Source of the DNA: an uncultured Anaerolineae bacterium
GTDB taxonomy: Bacteria > Chloroflexota > Anaerolineae > Anaerolineales > Villigracilaceae
Assembly (NCBI GenBank): GCA_903846015.1
Contig: CAIMZS010000630.1
Span: 1-58,649, forward strand
Length of the DNA stretch: 58,649 nucleotides
Direction of reading: 5' to 3'
Shown here: positions 1-9,910 of the stretch, piece by piece
Numbering within the stretch: the stretch's first letter is position 1
How the letters are laid out: every line of letters starts with the position of its first letter
Translations under genes and position numbers: made by a program
Notes under the pieces: generated by a model
The model's input: only the letters and a program-made list of their open reading frames with translations
Told to the model about the DNA's origin: nothing
Databases searched by the model: none

Positions 1-3000
1 CATATCCGCGGCAATATGGGTGGTATCGTTGGGGAAATCGATCAGATGCCCGTGATTATTCTCAAAAATTTGGAATTGGAAACGGTCTTTTCCGTGGTGC
101 GATATCAGGATACCATAGACATGCTTGATGCGGCGACGGTCGCGATCGCTGTCGATGCTGGGACGCAGGAAAACGGTGATCAAGCGCGGAGGCAGACCGT
201 CATCGGCAGGCTCTGTCAACATGGGTGGAGCAATGGGCGGCATCGAAACCATCTGTCGTGGCGTTTCGCTTCCAACCAGTGACAGGTCATGCGCTGGGGC
301 TGAGGCAGCAGGTGCGGGTGTTGTCTGCGGGTTTTGTCGTTCCTCAATCAGCTCAAGATGTTCGAGCGAGAGAATATCATCCATCGGGGTGGCTGGGGCG
401 AATTGCGTTTTTTCTTGAGCGATGAGGTCTTCCCAATCTGGCGGGGCGTCCGGTTCTGGCGGCATATCGTCATCAAAACCAGGCTCGGATAATTCGGATG
501 TGTTATCGGGGACCGGTTGGGCGATCTTTTTTGGGGTGTTGGCAGTGGTGGGTGGGGCGGATGGTGGTCTTTGACTCGCCGCCGCAGATTGGGAGGGCGC
601 AGCCTTGATATAAGGTTCCCGTTTTGGATACTCGGGTGTTGGCAAAGATGCAAGCGGGTTTTCGAAGGCAGCTACCTTCACATCCACCTGGGTGCGAATA
701 TCATCAACCAGGATTTTGAAGGGCGTGCTGGTGGCATCGAGCTTGCCATCAGCGATCAATACTTTGCCATCTTCGCACAATGCGCGGACTTTGTCCCAGG
801 TCTTGGGGAATATCACCAATTCCAGGTTGCCATGCAGATCCTCGAGTGTGACGAAGCCCATCATTTTATCGGATTTTGTTTTGTAGGGGCGCACAGCAAC
901 GACCATGCCAGCCACTCGCACCCGCTCATCATTGCTGGCATCCAACAGGCTGGCCGCGTTATGACTGACAGCTGAAGTAAGCAGCTCAGCGTAGGCAGAT
1001 AACGGATGGTCTGACAGGTAAACGCCAATTAACTCGCGCTCCCAGCCTAGCGCTTCTTTGCGATCAACTTTGATGCCTGTGGGCAGCTGGATTGTTTCCG
1101 CCTGAACGCCAGTGCTGGCGCCAAATAACGAAAGCTGCCCGCTTTCTAACGAACGAAAGTGGCTGGCGCTGGCGGCGACAATGCGGTCAATGGATGCCAG
1201 CAGGGCAGCGCGATCGCCAAAACTATCCATGCCGCCTACTTTAATGAGACATTCCAGGGCCCGCTTTCCGCAGGTGCGCAGGTCAACGCGGCGGGCAAAA
1301 TCGTTGAGATCACTGAAAGGTTTGTTATCCCGGCCAGTCACAATTAAGTCGGCGGGACCCTGTCCAACATTCTTGACAGCACCCATGCCAAAGCGAATGG
1401 CAGCCCGCTTGCCCGGGTTTTTGCCTGTAGTGCTAATATGTTCTTCGATGGTGAAATCGTACCCTGAGTAGCAGATGTCTGGTTGAAGCACGTCGATGCC
1501 CATGGCGCGAGAATCAGAGATATAGAGGGCGATTTTGGCGGCATCATCCTTGAAGACTGACATCAGCGCACACAGATATTCGGCGGAATAATGCGTTTTA
1601 AGATAGCCTGTTTGCACCGAAATCAGGCCATAATCGGCGGCATGGGATTTGTTGAAGCCATAACGGGCAAATTTTTCCCAGTCTTCAAAGATGGCTGTGG
1701 CCGTCTCCTTATTCATGATCTTTTCAGAAGCGCCTTTGATAAATTTATCTTTGTGCTTGGCAATTTTGTCTGCCTGCTTTTTGGATATGGCTTTGCGCAG
1801 ATCATCAGATTCGGAGCGAGAGTAGCCAGCCAGGTCAACCGCGGCGCGCATGATTTGTTCCTGGTAGACCGGGATGCCGTAAGTATCGCTAAAGATCGGC
1901 TCCAGCGCGGGGTGACGGTATTCGATCATCTCCTCGCCGTGCATACGTTTGATATAGGATGGGATGAAATCCATTGGACCAGGGCGATACAGCGCCACCA
2001 TGGCAATGATGTTATCGAGATTCTTGGGTTTCATCTCCACCACCCAGCGCGTCATGCCGGTGCCTTCCAGTTGAAAGATGCCTGCGGTTTGGCCACGTCC
2101 CATCATCTTGAAGGTTTCGGGATCGTCTGTGGGGATATTGTCCAGCGTGAATACAATATCATGGCGTTGTTTGATCAGGTCACAGGCGCGCGCCATGACG
2201 GTCAGTGTGGAAAGCCCGAGGAAATCAACTTTCAGCATTCCCATACTGTCAAGAATGCCCATTTCGAACTGTGTAACGGTTTTTACCGGTGATTCTTCTG
2301 AGCCAGATGTAGGCCGGTGGATGGGCAAATATTCAGTGATCGGTTTATCTGCAATCACCAGCCCGGCGGCATGCGTACCGGCATTTCGAACAACACCTTC
2401 CATGTGAATGGCGGTATCGACCAGGTTCTTAACCTTTGGATCAGAGTTGTAGGCGGCTTTGAAATCAGGTACTTCAATCAGGGCCTCGGAAAGCGACATG
2501 GGCTTTCCAGGGATATTGGGGAGAAGTTTGGCAATCTTATCCACCTCTGGGATGGAGATGTCCATTACGCGGGCGACATCACGCAATGCGCCGCGCGCGG
2601 CCATCGTGCCGAAGGTGATGATCTGGGCTACCTTATCATCGCCATATTTGCGGGCGGTATATTCGAGCATTTCAGAGCGGCGATCATCGCGGAAGTCCAG
2701 GTCAATATCAGGCATTGAGATACGGCCAGGGTTGAGGAATCGTTCAAACAGCAGTTGATGTTGAATGGGGTCAACCAGGGTAATAAACAGGCTGTAAGCC
2801 ACCAGTGATCCAGCGGCAGAGCCGCGTGTGTTGTACCAAATCCCGTTTTCACTGGCGTAGCGGCATAGATCCCACACGATTAGGAAGTAAGCATCAAATC
2901 CCATCGTATGGATGACACTTAATTCAAAATCAAGGCGCTCCCGAATAACAGAATTGGTCTTTCGGTCCCCGTAACGTTTCTCGAGACCTTTCTCACACAG

Positions 3001-3903
3001 GTAAAGCAGGTAAGATTCGGCCGTGTAGCCTTCGGGTACGGCGAATTCGGGCAGGTGGTAGCCCTTGAAGCCCAAGTCTACCTGGCAGCGCTCGGCAATT
3101 TCAACGGTGTTGCTCAGCGCTGCGGGAATTTCAGCGAACAGGCGGCTCATCTCCTGTGGAGAGCGCAGGTAGAAAGTTTGTGAATCATAACGCATGCGAT
3201 CCGGGTCGCTGAGCAGCTTGCCAGTCTGAATTGCGAGCAGAATGTCCTGATATTGGGCATCACTGGCCTCTATATAATGGACATCATTGGTCGCGACAAA
3301 TTTGGCCGAATATTTGGCGCCCATTTCAACCAATTTTTTATTCAGCCCAACCAGCTCGGCGATATTGTGCTGCTGTAATTCAATGTAAAAACGATCCGGG
3401 CCAAAAACATCATAGTACCAGTTCATTTTGCGCACAGCTTCTTCCGGGTTTTCATCAAGCAGGGTGCGCGGGATTTCAGCCGACATACAACCGGAAGTGG
3501 CGATAAGCCCTTCGGCATGATCGGCGAGGAACTCATGGTCAATTCGGGGAAAATAGTAAAAACCGTTCATCTGGGCGGCAGAAGTAATCTTGAGCAGGTT
3601 TTTGTAGCCAATCTCATTCTCGGCCAGCAAGAGCAAATGGCTGGATTTTTTGTCCAGTTTCGAATCGCGATCTTGCATGCCGCGCGCCGCCATATATGTT
3701 TCCACGCCAATAATTGGTTTGATGCCTGCTTCCTGGGCTGCGTTGTAGAACTCCATCACGCCAAACATGGTACCGTGATCAGTAATGGCAAGCGCGGGCA
3801 TTTCCATTTCTTTGGCGCGTTTGACCAGCTTCTTGATGTTCGAAAAGCCATCGAGAAGGGAATAAACGGTGTGGGTATGAAGGTGCACGAAAGATTCAGG
3901 CAT
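1..3903 (-). CDS. dnaE: DNA polymerase III alpha subunit, 3' end beyond the left edge
   Basis: Catalytic subunit of the replicative DNA polymerase. The start is the ATG at 3903 (MPESFVHLHTHTVYSLLDG); 1301 codons are visible and no stop is reached before the window edge. In order: PHP domain (HLHTHT near residue 8), polymerase palm with the catalytic acidic motif PDIDLDFRDDR near residue 400, fingers and helix-hairpin-helix part, then an OB fold (VRVAGMVVAVRP, about 990). After the OB fold comes a long Pro/Ala/Asp-rich linker (about 1060-1230) and a final ordered block beginning LITVFLRPS near 1240, which is outside the standard DnaE core. The start is firm because the PHP motif is at the usual distance from Met1. 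The gene points away from its right-hand neighbour and seems to stand alone. Confidence 0.95.
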   Translation of the reverse strand, partial: MPESFVHLHTHTVYSLLDGFSNIKKLVKRAKEMEMPALAITDHGTMFGVMEFYNAAQEAGIKPIIGVETYMAARGMQDRDSKLDKKSSHLLLLAENEIGYKNLLKITSAAQMNGFYYFPRIDHEFLADHAEGLIATSGCMSAEIPRTLLDENPEEAVRKMNWYYDVFGPDRFYIELQQHNIAELVGLNKKLVEMGAKYSAKFVATNDVHYIEASDAQYQDILLAIQTGKLLSDPDRMRYDSQTFYLRSPQEMSRLFAEIPAALSNTVEIAERCQVDLGFKGYHLPEFAVPEGYTAESYLLYLCEKGLEKRYGDRKTNSVIRERLDFELSVIHTMGFDAYFLIVWDLCRYASENGIWYNTRGSAAGSLVAYSLFITLVDPIQHQLLFERFLNPGRISMPDIDLDFRDDRRSEMLEYTARKYGDDKVAQIITFGTMAARGALRDVARVMDISIPEVDKIAKLLPNIPGKPMSLSEALIEVPDFKAAYNSDPKVKNLVDTAIHMEGVVRNAGTHAAGLVIADKPITEYLPIHRPTSGSEESPVKTVTQFEMGILDSMGMLKVDFLGLSTLTVMARACDLIKQRHDIVFTLDNIPTDDPETFKMMGRGQTAGIFQLEGTGMTRWVVEMKPKNLDNIIAMVALYRPGPMDFIPSYIKRMHGEEMIEYRHPALEPIFSDTYGIPVYQEQIMRAAVDLAGYSRSESDDLRKAISKKQADKIAKHKDKFIKGASEKIMNKETATAIFEDWEKFARYGFNKSHAADYGLISVQTGYLKTHYSAEYLCALMSVFKDDAAKIALYISDSRAMGIDVLQPDICYSGYDFTIEEHISTTGKNPGKRAAIRFGMGAVKNVGQGPADLIVTGRDNKPFSDLNDFARRVDLRTCGKRALECLIKVGGMDSFGDRAALLASIDRIVAASASHFRSLESGQLSLFGASTGVQAETIQLPTGIKVDRKEALGWERELIGVYLSDHPLSAYAELLTSAVSHNAASLLDASNDERVRVAGMVVAVRPYKTKSDKMMGFVTLEDLHGNLELVIFPKTWDKVRALCEDGKVLIADGKLDATSTPFKILVDDIRTQVDVKVAAFENPLASLPTPEYPKREPYIKAAPSQSAAASQRPPSAPPTTANTPKKIAQPVPDNTSELSEPGFDDDMPPEPDAPPDWEDLIAQEKTQFAPATPMDDILSLEHLELIEERQNPQTTPAPAASAPAHDLSLVGSETPRQMVSMPPIAPPMLTEPADDGLPPRLITVFLRPSIDSDRDRRRIKHVYGILISHHGKDRFQFQIFENNHGHLIDFPNDTTHIAADM

Positions 3904-4117
3904 GACGAATTAGTCCGGGTTCTTGTGGATACAAAGATTTTTGACAATGTTGGGAACAAGAAAAGACAGGCATATTGGTAGGCACCATGGATTGTATCTA
4001 CCCTGTCTAGGTTGTATGTGCCTACTCATTTATTATAGCATCGCCATTGATAGCCTAACCTGACGATTGGCTTAAAATATCTCGAACAAAATTTCTCTTT
4101 TATATTGCCCCTGTCAT

Positions 4118-4155
4118 AAAATGCGGTTTTCTACTTCAGCCAAAAACCGCATTTT
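4118..4155 (-). terminator. Hairpin terminator downstream of the first Ser/Thr kinase gene
   Basis: A 13-bp perfect inverted repeat (AAAATGCGGTTTT and AAAACCGCATTTT) with a 12-nt loop lies just past the stop of the kinase gene that ends at 4174. A/T tracts flank both sides, so it could work in both directions. It also insulates dnaE from read-through. Confidence 0.7.
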
Positions 4156-4173
4156 TTTATGCATCGCGATGAA

Positions 4174-6276
4174 TTATTTCCCAGGACGCCAGACGGGGTC
4201 AAAATCTACCTGGCTGGATGTGGTTAACCTTTGGGGAGAACCATCTGGAAGTGAGGCGATGTATACGTCCTGGTTGATACCATCGGTAGTTTCATAAGCC
4301 ATCCACCTTCCATCGCTGGAAAAGCGAGCTTCGGCAACTGGCGGTTTAAAGGGAAGCCGTACCGTTTTGCCTGTGTTGAAAATGTAACTAAAAAGCGACG
4401 AGGGCGCGGTCAGTTCGTGGTTAGTTTCACTATACAGCATAGATAATCCATCTGGTGACCAGGCTGGCACATAATCCGAGAATGTTGAGCCAGTGCGCAT
4501 CAGTTGTTTTTTATTATTGCCATCTGCTGACATGCTCCAAATCTGCAGTAGACCAATTCGTAGCACGGTATATGCAATCTGGCTTGAATCTGGCGACCAC
4601 GCCGGGTAACGCGACTGCGGATTACTGCCTGGTGATGTCAGCTGTAATAGATTGGCATCGGCCAGGGTGTAAACATAGATTTGCATGGAGCCGTCACGAC
4701 TGGATGTGAATGCAATTTTGGCCCCATCCGGCGACCAGGCGGGCTCAAAATCTCCCCTGGCTTTAAATGGTAACGGGGTGGTTGCCCCGCTCTCAACATC
4801 AAGAATATACAATCCCGATGAAAGATATTTGGATGATTTTTCTGTACACGGTGAAACATAAACAATCTGTTTTCCATCTGGTGACCAATCAAAACTGCAA
4901 GCGCCATTGGGGTTGCTGGTTATTGCGCGCAGGCCAGTACCATCGGCATTAATCAGAAAGATTTGCGCAACTTTATCCTGGATGGATGCAAATGCGATCT
5001 GTCCCCAACCGCCCCCTTGTGGTGTAGACTCTGGGACGGGAACCAGACTGGCGGGAAGTTCAGTAAATGTTGGCTGAGGCGTAATCGTAACGGTTTCAGT
5101 AGCGGTTGCCACCGGGCTGGGTGGGTTGGTGGGGGCTGTGGTAGGCAATAGGGTGATTATTAATGTGGATGAAGGCTTTGGCTCACTCGTGAAAGTTGGG
5201 GATGGCAGAATTGTAGGCGCCAACACTGGGTCTGGGATATTTATTTTAGTGAGTGTAAGAGTGGCGGCTGGGAATATTTTTGCCTGGATCAGCCCCCGGT
5301 TGGCAGGGTTGATCAGGATAATGCTAGCAGCGATCAACAGCAGCAGCACGAAAGTACTAAGCAAACGCCAAAACGAAACAGCCCGGGTAGAGGTTTTTTT
5401 CGATGAAGGTTGGGCGGAGGAGATTGGCGCAGTGAATTGATCGGCAGGGGACACTGATATCTGATCTGTAGATGAATCTCCAAGTAATGCCGCCTTGAAG
5501 GCTTCGGCGGATTGGTACCGGTTGGCTGAAGCTGTTTCGAGGGCTTTCTCAATGACAGTTGCAAGCCGAAGGGATATGTCTGGACGATGATTGCGTAGTG
5601 GCGTGAGGGTGAGACCATCTATTGCGCGAGCGAGGCTGTCTTCAGGAATGGACCCTGTAAGGATAGCGTAAATGGTGGCGCCAAGCGAGTAGATATCAGA
5701 GCGGGCATCGGTGCGGGCTGACCCATATTGTTCTGGAGGCGAATATCCGGGTGTCATGGCACGCGCGCCAGTCATGGTTTCCTCATGTTCCCAACCCATT
5801 TTGGCAAGGCCAAAATCGACCAGGTAGACATGCCCATCGGGCGTAATTTTTATATTGCCAAGTTTAATATCGCGGTGCAGAATAGGTGGTTTGCGGGAAT
5901 GTAAATAGGCAAGTGCATCGCAGGCGGCGGCACCTATGTGAATTGCTTCTTGTTCTGAGACGGTACCGTTTTTTTCTATGATGTGACGCAAATCCTCACC
6001 CTCGATATAATCCATAATGAGGTATTGACCCATATCATCGATAACGAAATGATCGGTAACCCGTGGCAAATTAGGGTGACGGATGCCTGCTAAAATGATA
6101 GCTTCCATGCGGAATTGGCGGACATAATCGTCTGTTGTAAACAGATTCTCCTTAACCGCTACATCCACCCCCAAGCGTTCATCTGTGGCACGATAAACGG
6201 CCCCCATACCTCCGCGTCCAAGAATTTCTACCACGCGATAGCGGTTATAGAGTAAATTGCCTTCGCTCAGGGTCAT
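4174..6276 (-). CDS. Membrane Ser/Thr protein kinase with TolB-like extracellular domain (paralog 1)
   Basis: Predicted transmembrane eukaryotic-type Ser/Thr kinase of 700 aa. The kinase domain spans about 13-270, with Gly loop GRGGMG (20-25), ATP-binding Lys42, catalytic HRDIKLGN (Asp136), DFG (154-156) and a SPPEQYG activation-segment end, so it should be active. A low-complexity stretch precedes one membrane helix (about 302-323), then a Pro/Thr-rich stalk. The last 280 residues hold several TolB/PD40 blade motifs of the WSPDG type (for example FDWSPDGKQIVY and PAWSPDGAKIAF). By family, such propellers lie outside the membrane and may sense a ligand. It is a tandem duplicate of the next gene to the right, with which it shares domain order throughout. 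Substrates and ligand are unknown. Confidence 0.9.
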   Translation of the reverse strand: MTLSEGNLLYNRYRVVEILGRGGMGAVYRATDERLGVDVAVKENLFTTDDYVRQFRMEAIILAGIRHPNLPRVTDHFVIDDMGQYLIMDYIEGEDLRHIIEKNGTVSEQEAIHIGAAACDALAYLHSRKPPILHRDIKLGNIKITPDGHVYLVDFGLAKMGWEHEETMTGARAMTPGYSPPEQYGSARTDARSDIYSLGATIYAILTGSIPEDSLARAIDGLTLTPLRNHRPDISLRLATVIEKALETASANRYQSAEAFKAALLGDSSTDQISVSPADQFTAPISSAQPSSKKTSTRAVSFWRLLSTFVLLLLIAASIILINPANRGLIQAKIFPAATLTLTKINIPDPVLAPTILPSPTFTSEPKPSSTLIITLLPTTAPTNPPSPVATATETVTITPQPTFTELPASLVPVPESTPQGGGWGQIAFASIQDKVAQIFLINADGTGLRAITSNPNGACSFDWSPDGKQIVYVSPCTEKSSKYLSSGLYILDVESGATTPLPFKARGDFEPAWSPDGAKIAFTSSRDGSMQIYVYTLADANLLQLTSPGSNPQSRYPAWSPDSSQIAYTVLRIGLLQIWSMSADGNNKKQLMRTGSTFSDYVPAWSPDGLSMLYSETNHELTAPSSLFSYIFNTGKTVRLPFKPPVAEARFSSDGRWMAYETTDGINQDVYIASLPDGSPQRLTTSSQVDFDPVWRPGK

Positions 6277-6390
6277 TAATACACCAATCTACTTGTGAAA
6301 ATATTATTTTGGTCTGCTGAAGAGAAATTCAAAATAAGCGGCCTTTTTGCCAGGATAGCAGAACCAGCTTACCAGGAATAGATTAAAAAC

Positions 6391-6410
6391 AACCTCCCTG
6401 ATGGGAGGTT
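6391..6410 (-). terminator. Rho-independent terminator of the second Ser/Thr kinase gene
   Basis: An 8-bp perfect stem (AACCTCCC and GGGAGGTT) with loop TGAT is followed, in the leftward direction, by a T-rich run (GTTTTTAATC). It sits about 12 bp beyond the stop of the kinase gene ending at 6423. Confidence 0.8.
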
Positions 6411-6422
6411 GCTGCGGGCAGC

Positions 6423-8549
6423 TTATTTTTTAACCAATGGTCGCCAGACTGGATCAAAATCGGAGCCAGGGTCGGTTGTTAGTTGAAAGTGTGGCGATCC
6501 GGAAATGGGGGCAGAATAAATATCCTGATTTTCAGGTTTATCAATCCAGCTTTCAAATGCGATCAATTGACCGTCTGGCGAAATGCTGACATCAACAATC
6601 GAAAAAGTCCCATCCGTAATTTGAATTGCCTGCTTGGTAGCGCGGTTCTCGTAGCTAATGCCCATTAGCTTGGGTGGGGCAGTTCCTTCAAAATTGGTCT
6701 CAATAAAGTAAACCTTTTGCCCGTCAGGGGTCCATACAGGCAAAGTATCGAGCACCCTGTTGCCGCTCTGAACAAGCTGGGTATACTGTTTGCTCTGGTT
6801 GGCATCGCCATCCGTCGTAAACCAAATCTGTGAAACGCCTTGCCGCTTGAGAACATAAGCAATCTGTGAACCAAAGGAATTCCAGGCTGGCTGACGAGCG
6901 TAAACCCCGGTAAAAATATTCTGCGCCTTGGTAAGACGAGTTTCCTGTCGGGTATCCAGGTTAATCATGTATATTTCCATATAGCCGTCGCGCAATGAAG
7001 TAAACGCAATACGCTTACCGTCAGGTGCCCAAGCTGGCTCGAAATCGCCGCCAAGGCTGGGCGGCAGGGCTGTATTGGTATTGGTGGCTAAATCAACGAT
7101 ATACAAACTGGAGCCCTGATAGGTATCCTTTTTTTGAAGACACGGGGTAACATACACAATTTTCATACCATCTGGTGACCAGTCAGGTTGACAGGCACCT
7201 TCGGTCTGTTTTGTAACCTGGCGAACATTGCTGCCATCTGCGTTCATAATGTAAACTTGAGGATTACCTGTACGGGTCGAAACAAAAGCAAGTTCACCAG
7301 AGCCTCCCCCCATGGGCGTTGCTGTAGGGAGTACAGGCGTAGGCATTAAAGTAGGCAGCGGTGTAGCGGTATTTGTTTGTGTTGGAACAGGTGAAGGCGG
7401 AACATTGGTTTGTGTCGGTGTGAGTTCTGGAGCCTCGGTGGCAGCTGCGCCTGATGGAATTACGCTGCTCAGGAAGGTGCGAAAGGAGAGATTATTATTC
7501 CAGGCTAACCAGCCAAAGACCAGTGCCAAGATCAATGCAACCCAACTCCCTAATCCGGCGAAACGACGCATTCGTCGTCGGAAGCGAGTGGTGGCAGCGT
7601 TAAACACCTCAACAAGCGAATTCGCTGGCGCAACCGCAGCCTGCCTGGCGCTTGGGACTTGCGGCGTTGCCGGTTCTGCCGGTCCTTCAGGGGGTGGCTG
7701 AACGCTTATGTTTAAATCTAATTCGGTGAAACGCTGGGTTTTGGAGCTTGAATTAAGCAATCCTCGGCGGAACTCGTCAGCAACCTGGAAACGGTCGTCC
7801 GGGTAGGCCTCCATGGCTTTTTCTATGGCACTGGCAAGACGGCGCGAGATGTGAGCATTATGTTTTCGAATTGAGGTGAGTTGGACATTATCCATCACCC
7901 TTCCAAGGCCATCCTCAGGAATTACTCCTGTAAGTGCGGCGTATAAAGTGGCACCCAGAGAATAAATATCAGAGCGGGGATCGGTGCGAGCCGTGCCATA
8001 TTGTTCCGGTGGTGAATAACCAGGGGTCATTGCGCGCGCGCCAGTCGTAGTGGTTTGACTGCCGTGTACCAGCTTTGCCAGACCAAAATCGACCAGAAAA
8101 ACTTCCCCTTCGGGTGTAATTTTTATATTACCGGGCTTGATATCACGGTGTAAAACCGGCGGTTTGCGGGTATGCAAATAAGCAAGAGCATCGCAAACCG
8201 CCGCGCCGATCAAAATGGCGTCTTCTTCGGGGATGGTTCCCAGGCGCTCCATGCGTTGGCGTAGATCTTCCCCCTCAATATAGTCCATGGTAAGGTACTG
8301 CCCCTCGTCGCCCATGACAAAATGGTCTGTCACACGAGGCAGGTGTTGGTGACGAAGGCTCGCCAAAATTACAGCTTCAAGCCGGAACTGTCGAGAATAC
8401 TCATCCGTTGTAAATAAATTCTCTTTAATTGCGACTTCTATCCCCAAGTTCTCATCCAGGGCGCGATAAACAGAACCCATGCCTCCCTGGCCCAGGATAT
8501 CGATAATACGGTAACGCCCGTTTAAAAGGGTTCCTTGTTCAAGGGTCAT
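6423..8549 (-). CDS. Membrane Ser/Thr protein kinase with TolB-like extracellular domain (paralog 2)
   Basis: 708-aa paralog of the neighbouring kinase with the same architecture. Kinase domain about 13-275: GQGGMG loop, Lys42, HRDIKPGN (Asp136), DFG near 154 and SPPEQYG, all intact. A Pro/Ala-rich juxtamembrane segment precedes a membrane helix near 340-358, then a Pro/Thr stalk and a C-terminal TolB-like region with repeated WSPDG or WAPDG blades (PDWSPDGMKIVY, PAWAPDGKRIAF, PVWTPDGQKVYF). Each paralog has its own terminator, so the two are probably transcribed separately. The kinase halves look more alike than the stalks, which fits a conserved output and diverged input. Ligand and substrates cannot be told from sequence. 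Confidence 0.9.
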   Translation of the reverse strand: MTLEQGTLLNGRYRIIDILGQGGMGSVYRALDENLGIEVAIKENLFTTDEYSRQFRLEAVILASLRHQHLPRVTDHFVMGDEGQYLTMDYIEGEDLRQRMERLGTIPEEDAILIGAAVCDALAYLHTRKPPVLHRDIKPGNIKITPEGEVFLVDFGLAKLVHGSQTTTTGARAMTPGYSPPEQYGTARTDPRSDIYSLGATLYAALTGVIPEDGLGRVMDNVQLTSIRKHNAHISRRLASAIEKAMEAYPDDRFQVADEFRRGLLNSSSKTQRFTELDLNISVQPPPEGPAEPATPQVPSARQAAVAPANSLVEVFNAATTRFRRRMRRFAGLGSWVALILALVFGWLAWNNNLSFRTFLSSVIPSGAAATEAPELTPTQTNVPPSPVPTQTNTATPLPTLMPTPVLPTATPMGGGSGELAFVSTRTGNPQVYIMNADGSNVRQVTKQTEGACQPDWSPDGMKIVYVTPCLQKKDTYQGSSLYIVDLATNTNTALPPSLGGDFEPAWAPDGKRIAFTSLRDGYMEIYMINLDTRQETRLTKAQNIFTGVYARQPAWNSFGSQIAYVLKRQGVSQIWFTTDGDANQSKQYTQLVQSGNRVLDTLPVWTPDGQKVYFIETNFEGTAPPKLMGISYENRATKQAIQITDGTFSIVDVSISPDGQLIAFESWIDKPENQDIYSAPISGSPHFQLTTDPGSDFDPVWRPLVKK

Positions 8550-8712
8550 TTTTTATTCAGAGCCCAATACAGTAGGTGCAAATTCCAACCTTTCGATTAT
8601 ATCAAAGGATAAGAACAATCTATTAAGTGACGAGTGTTCAATAGCTGATATCAGGATGAAATAGTCCGGTTTTTTGCGGATGATTTTCATAACCTGTTGC
8701 GAATACGTGTCG

Positions 8713-9693
8713 CTATTTTTTTGCCAGGTTGAGTTTTTGGAACAGCCAGGGAGCGCCGGCCGAAATCCATAACCCGATCAGCGCATAGCGTACATAGCGC
8801 AGAAAATAGGGGATAAAGGCATTACCGCTCGGGGAGATGATACGTAATCCAATATAAAGGATGAGTACACCCAAAAGCCCGGGCACAAAACGGGCGCAGC
8901 GCTGCCAAAGCGTTCCGCTAGCCGTATAGCCTCCACGCGAATTTATCCAGGCCAGGCCAGCCAACATTCCAAACAACACTGCAGCGGATGTGACCGTACT
9001 TTCTAAAGTGACTGGCGCAGGAGGGGTGTTCGACCCGGCCTGCAAAGCGTTGGCCATCCATTCAGCAGGCAGTACCCAGCCACGCAAAGTTCCAAAAGCA
9101 AGTGAGCCAATAACGAGCATGATCATCGATAGAGCAAAAGCCAGGCCAATCTGTTGTCCAAGCGATTTATTTTTTGCCCACAGCGCAATGGCATCCCACC
9201 ACCGCAGGAATCCCCACAACACGAATGCGCCTATGGCCCAGCCAAGCAGGACATCATGCGGAAAGTGAACTGCCAGGTATAAGCGGGAAATTCCGATCAT
9301 GAAAATAACAAAAATAGCCACCCACCAGGCCCACCGGCGCTTGATCTGGGCTGCTGCCATGCCCCACAATCCAGTTGCGATCTGGGCATGACCGGAAGGA
9401 ACCCCAAAAGATGTCTCAGCTGCCAGTGCCTTTACCTGTGTGCTGACCCAATAGGGACGTGGTCCATGAAAAGTCAGTTTAAGGATGTCATTGATACCAC
9501 CGGTGAATAAAACGATAACGCCAATGCGCATGCCCATGCTGGCATCAACACACCAATAGACAAGTGGCAAAACAACCAGGAAGAATTCTTCGGAGCCGAG
9601 AAAAGTAAAAAATTTCATTGGCGCAACCAACCAGCTTCCCATCGCCTGAAGCCAGATGATAAAAGTGATACCGATATTCCAGATCGTTTCCAT
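8713..9693 (-). CDS. PAP2-superfamily membrane phosphatase
   Basis: 326-aa integral membrane protein of the type 2 phosphatidic acid phosphatase family, which removes phosphate from lipid phosphates such as phosphatidate or undecaprenyl diphosphate. All three signature motifs are present: KLTFHGPRP (motif 1), PSGHAQIATG (motif 2, catalytic His) and SRLYLAVHFPHD (motif 3, nucleophile His and Asp). Hydrophobic helices occur before and after them, and the C-terminal third adds several more membrane segments beyond the minimal family length. The start is supported by a GGAGG ribosome site 7 nt upstream. It is divergent from the transglutaminase-like gene. The substrate is not determined by sequence. 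Confidence 0.88.
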   Translation of the reverse strand: METIWNIGITFIIWLQAMGSWLVAPMKFFTFLGSEEFFLVVLPLVYWCVDASMGMRIGVIVLFTGGINDILKLTFHGPRPYWVSTQVKALAAETSFGVPSGHAQIATGLWGMAAAQIKRRWAWWVAIFVIFMIGISRLYLAVHFPHDVLLGWAIGAFVLWGFLRWWDAIALWAKNKSLGQQIGLAFALSMIMLVIGSLAFGTLRGWVLPAEWMANALQAGSNTPPAPVTLESTVTSAAVLFGMLAGLAWINSRGGYTASGTLWQRCARFVPGLLGVLILYIGLRIISPSGNAFIPYFLRYVRYALIGLWISAGAPWLFQKLNLAKK

Positions 9694-9873
9694 TTTTAAA
9701 CCTCCACAGTTATGATTGCCGCAGATATCATTTTATCAATTAGGGTTCGGTTAAAAAAAATAATCAAACGATAGCAAGGGTTGTTTGAAGAGAAATATCT
9801 GCCACTACCTCTTATTTGGAATATTTTCCATTTAAGAACACTTAGGATCTTCCCGAAATCGCGAGATTGTCAA

Positions 9874-9903
9874 TTGACGAGTAGAATACTAATATTGTAC
9901 ACT
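9874..9903 (+). promoter_or_regulatory. Candidate promoter giving a leaderless transglutaminase-like mRNA
   Basis: TTGACG (9874-9879) and TACACT (9898-9903) are separated by 18 bp. The start ATG at 9911 follows the -10 element by exactly 7 nt, so transcription would begin at or next to the start codon. No Shine-Dalgarno sequence is present upstream of this ATG. Confidence 0.45.
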
Positions 9904-9910
9904 CATTAGT

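Noticed and set aside
1591-2292. 233-codon rightward frame opposite dnaE
   Set aside because: It lies entirely antisense to the conserved DnaE polymerase domain and encodes nothing recognisable.
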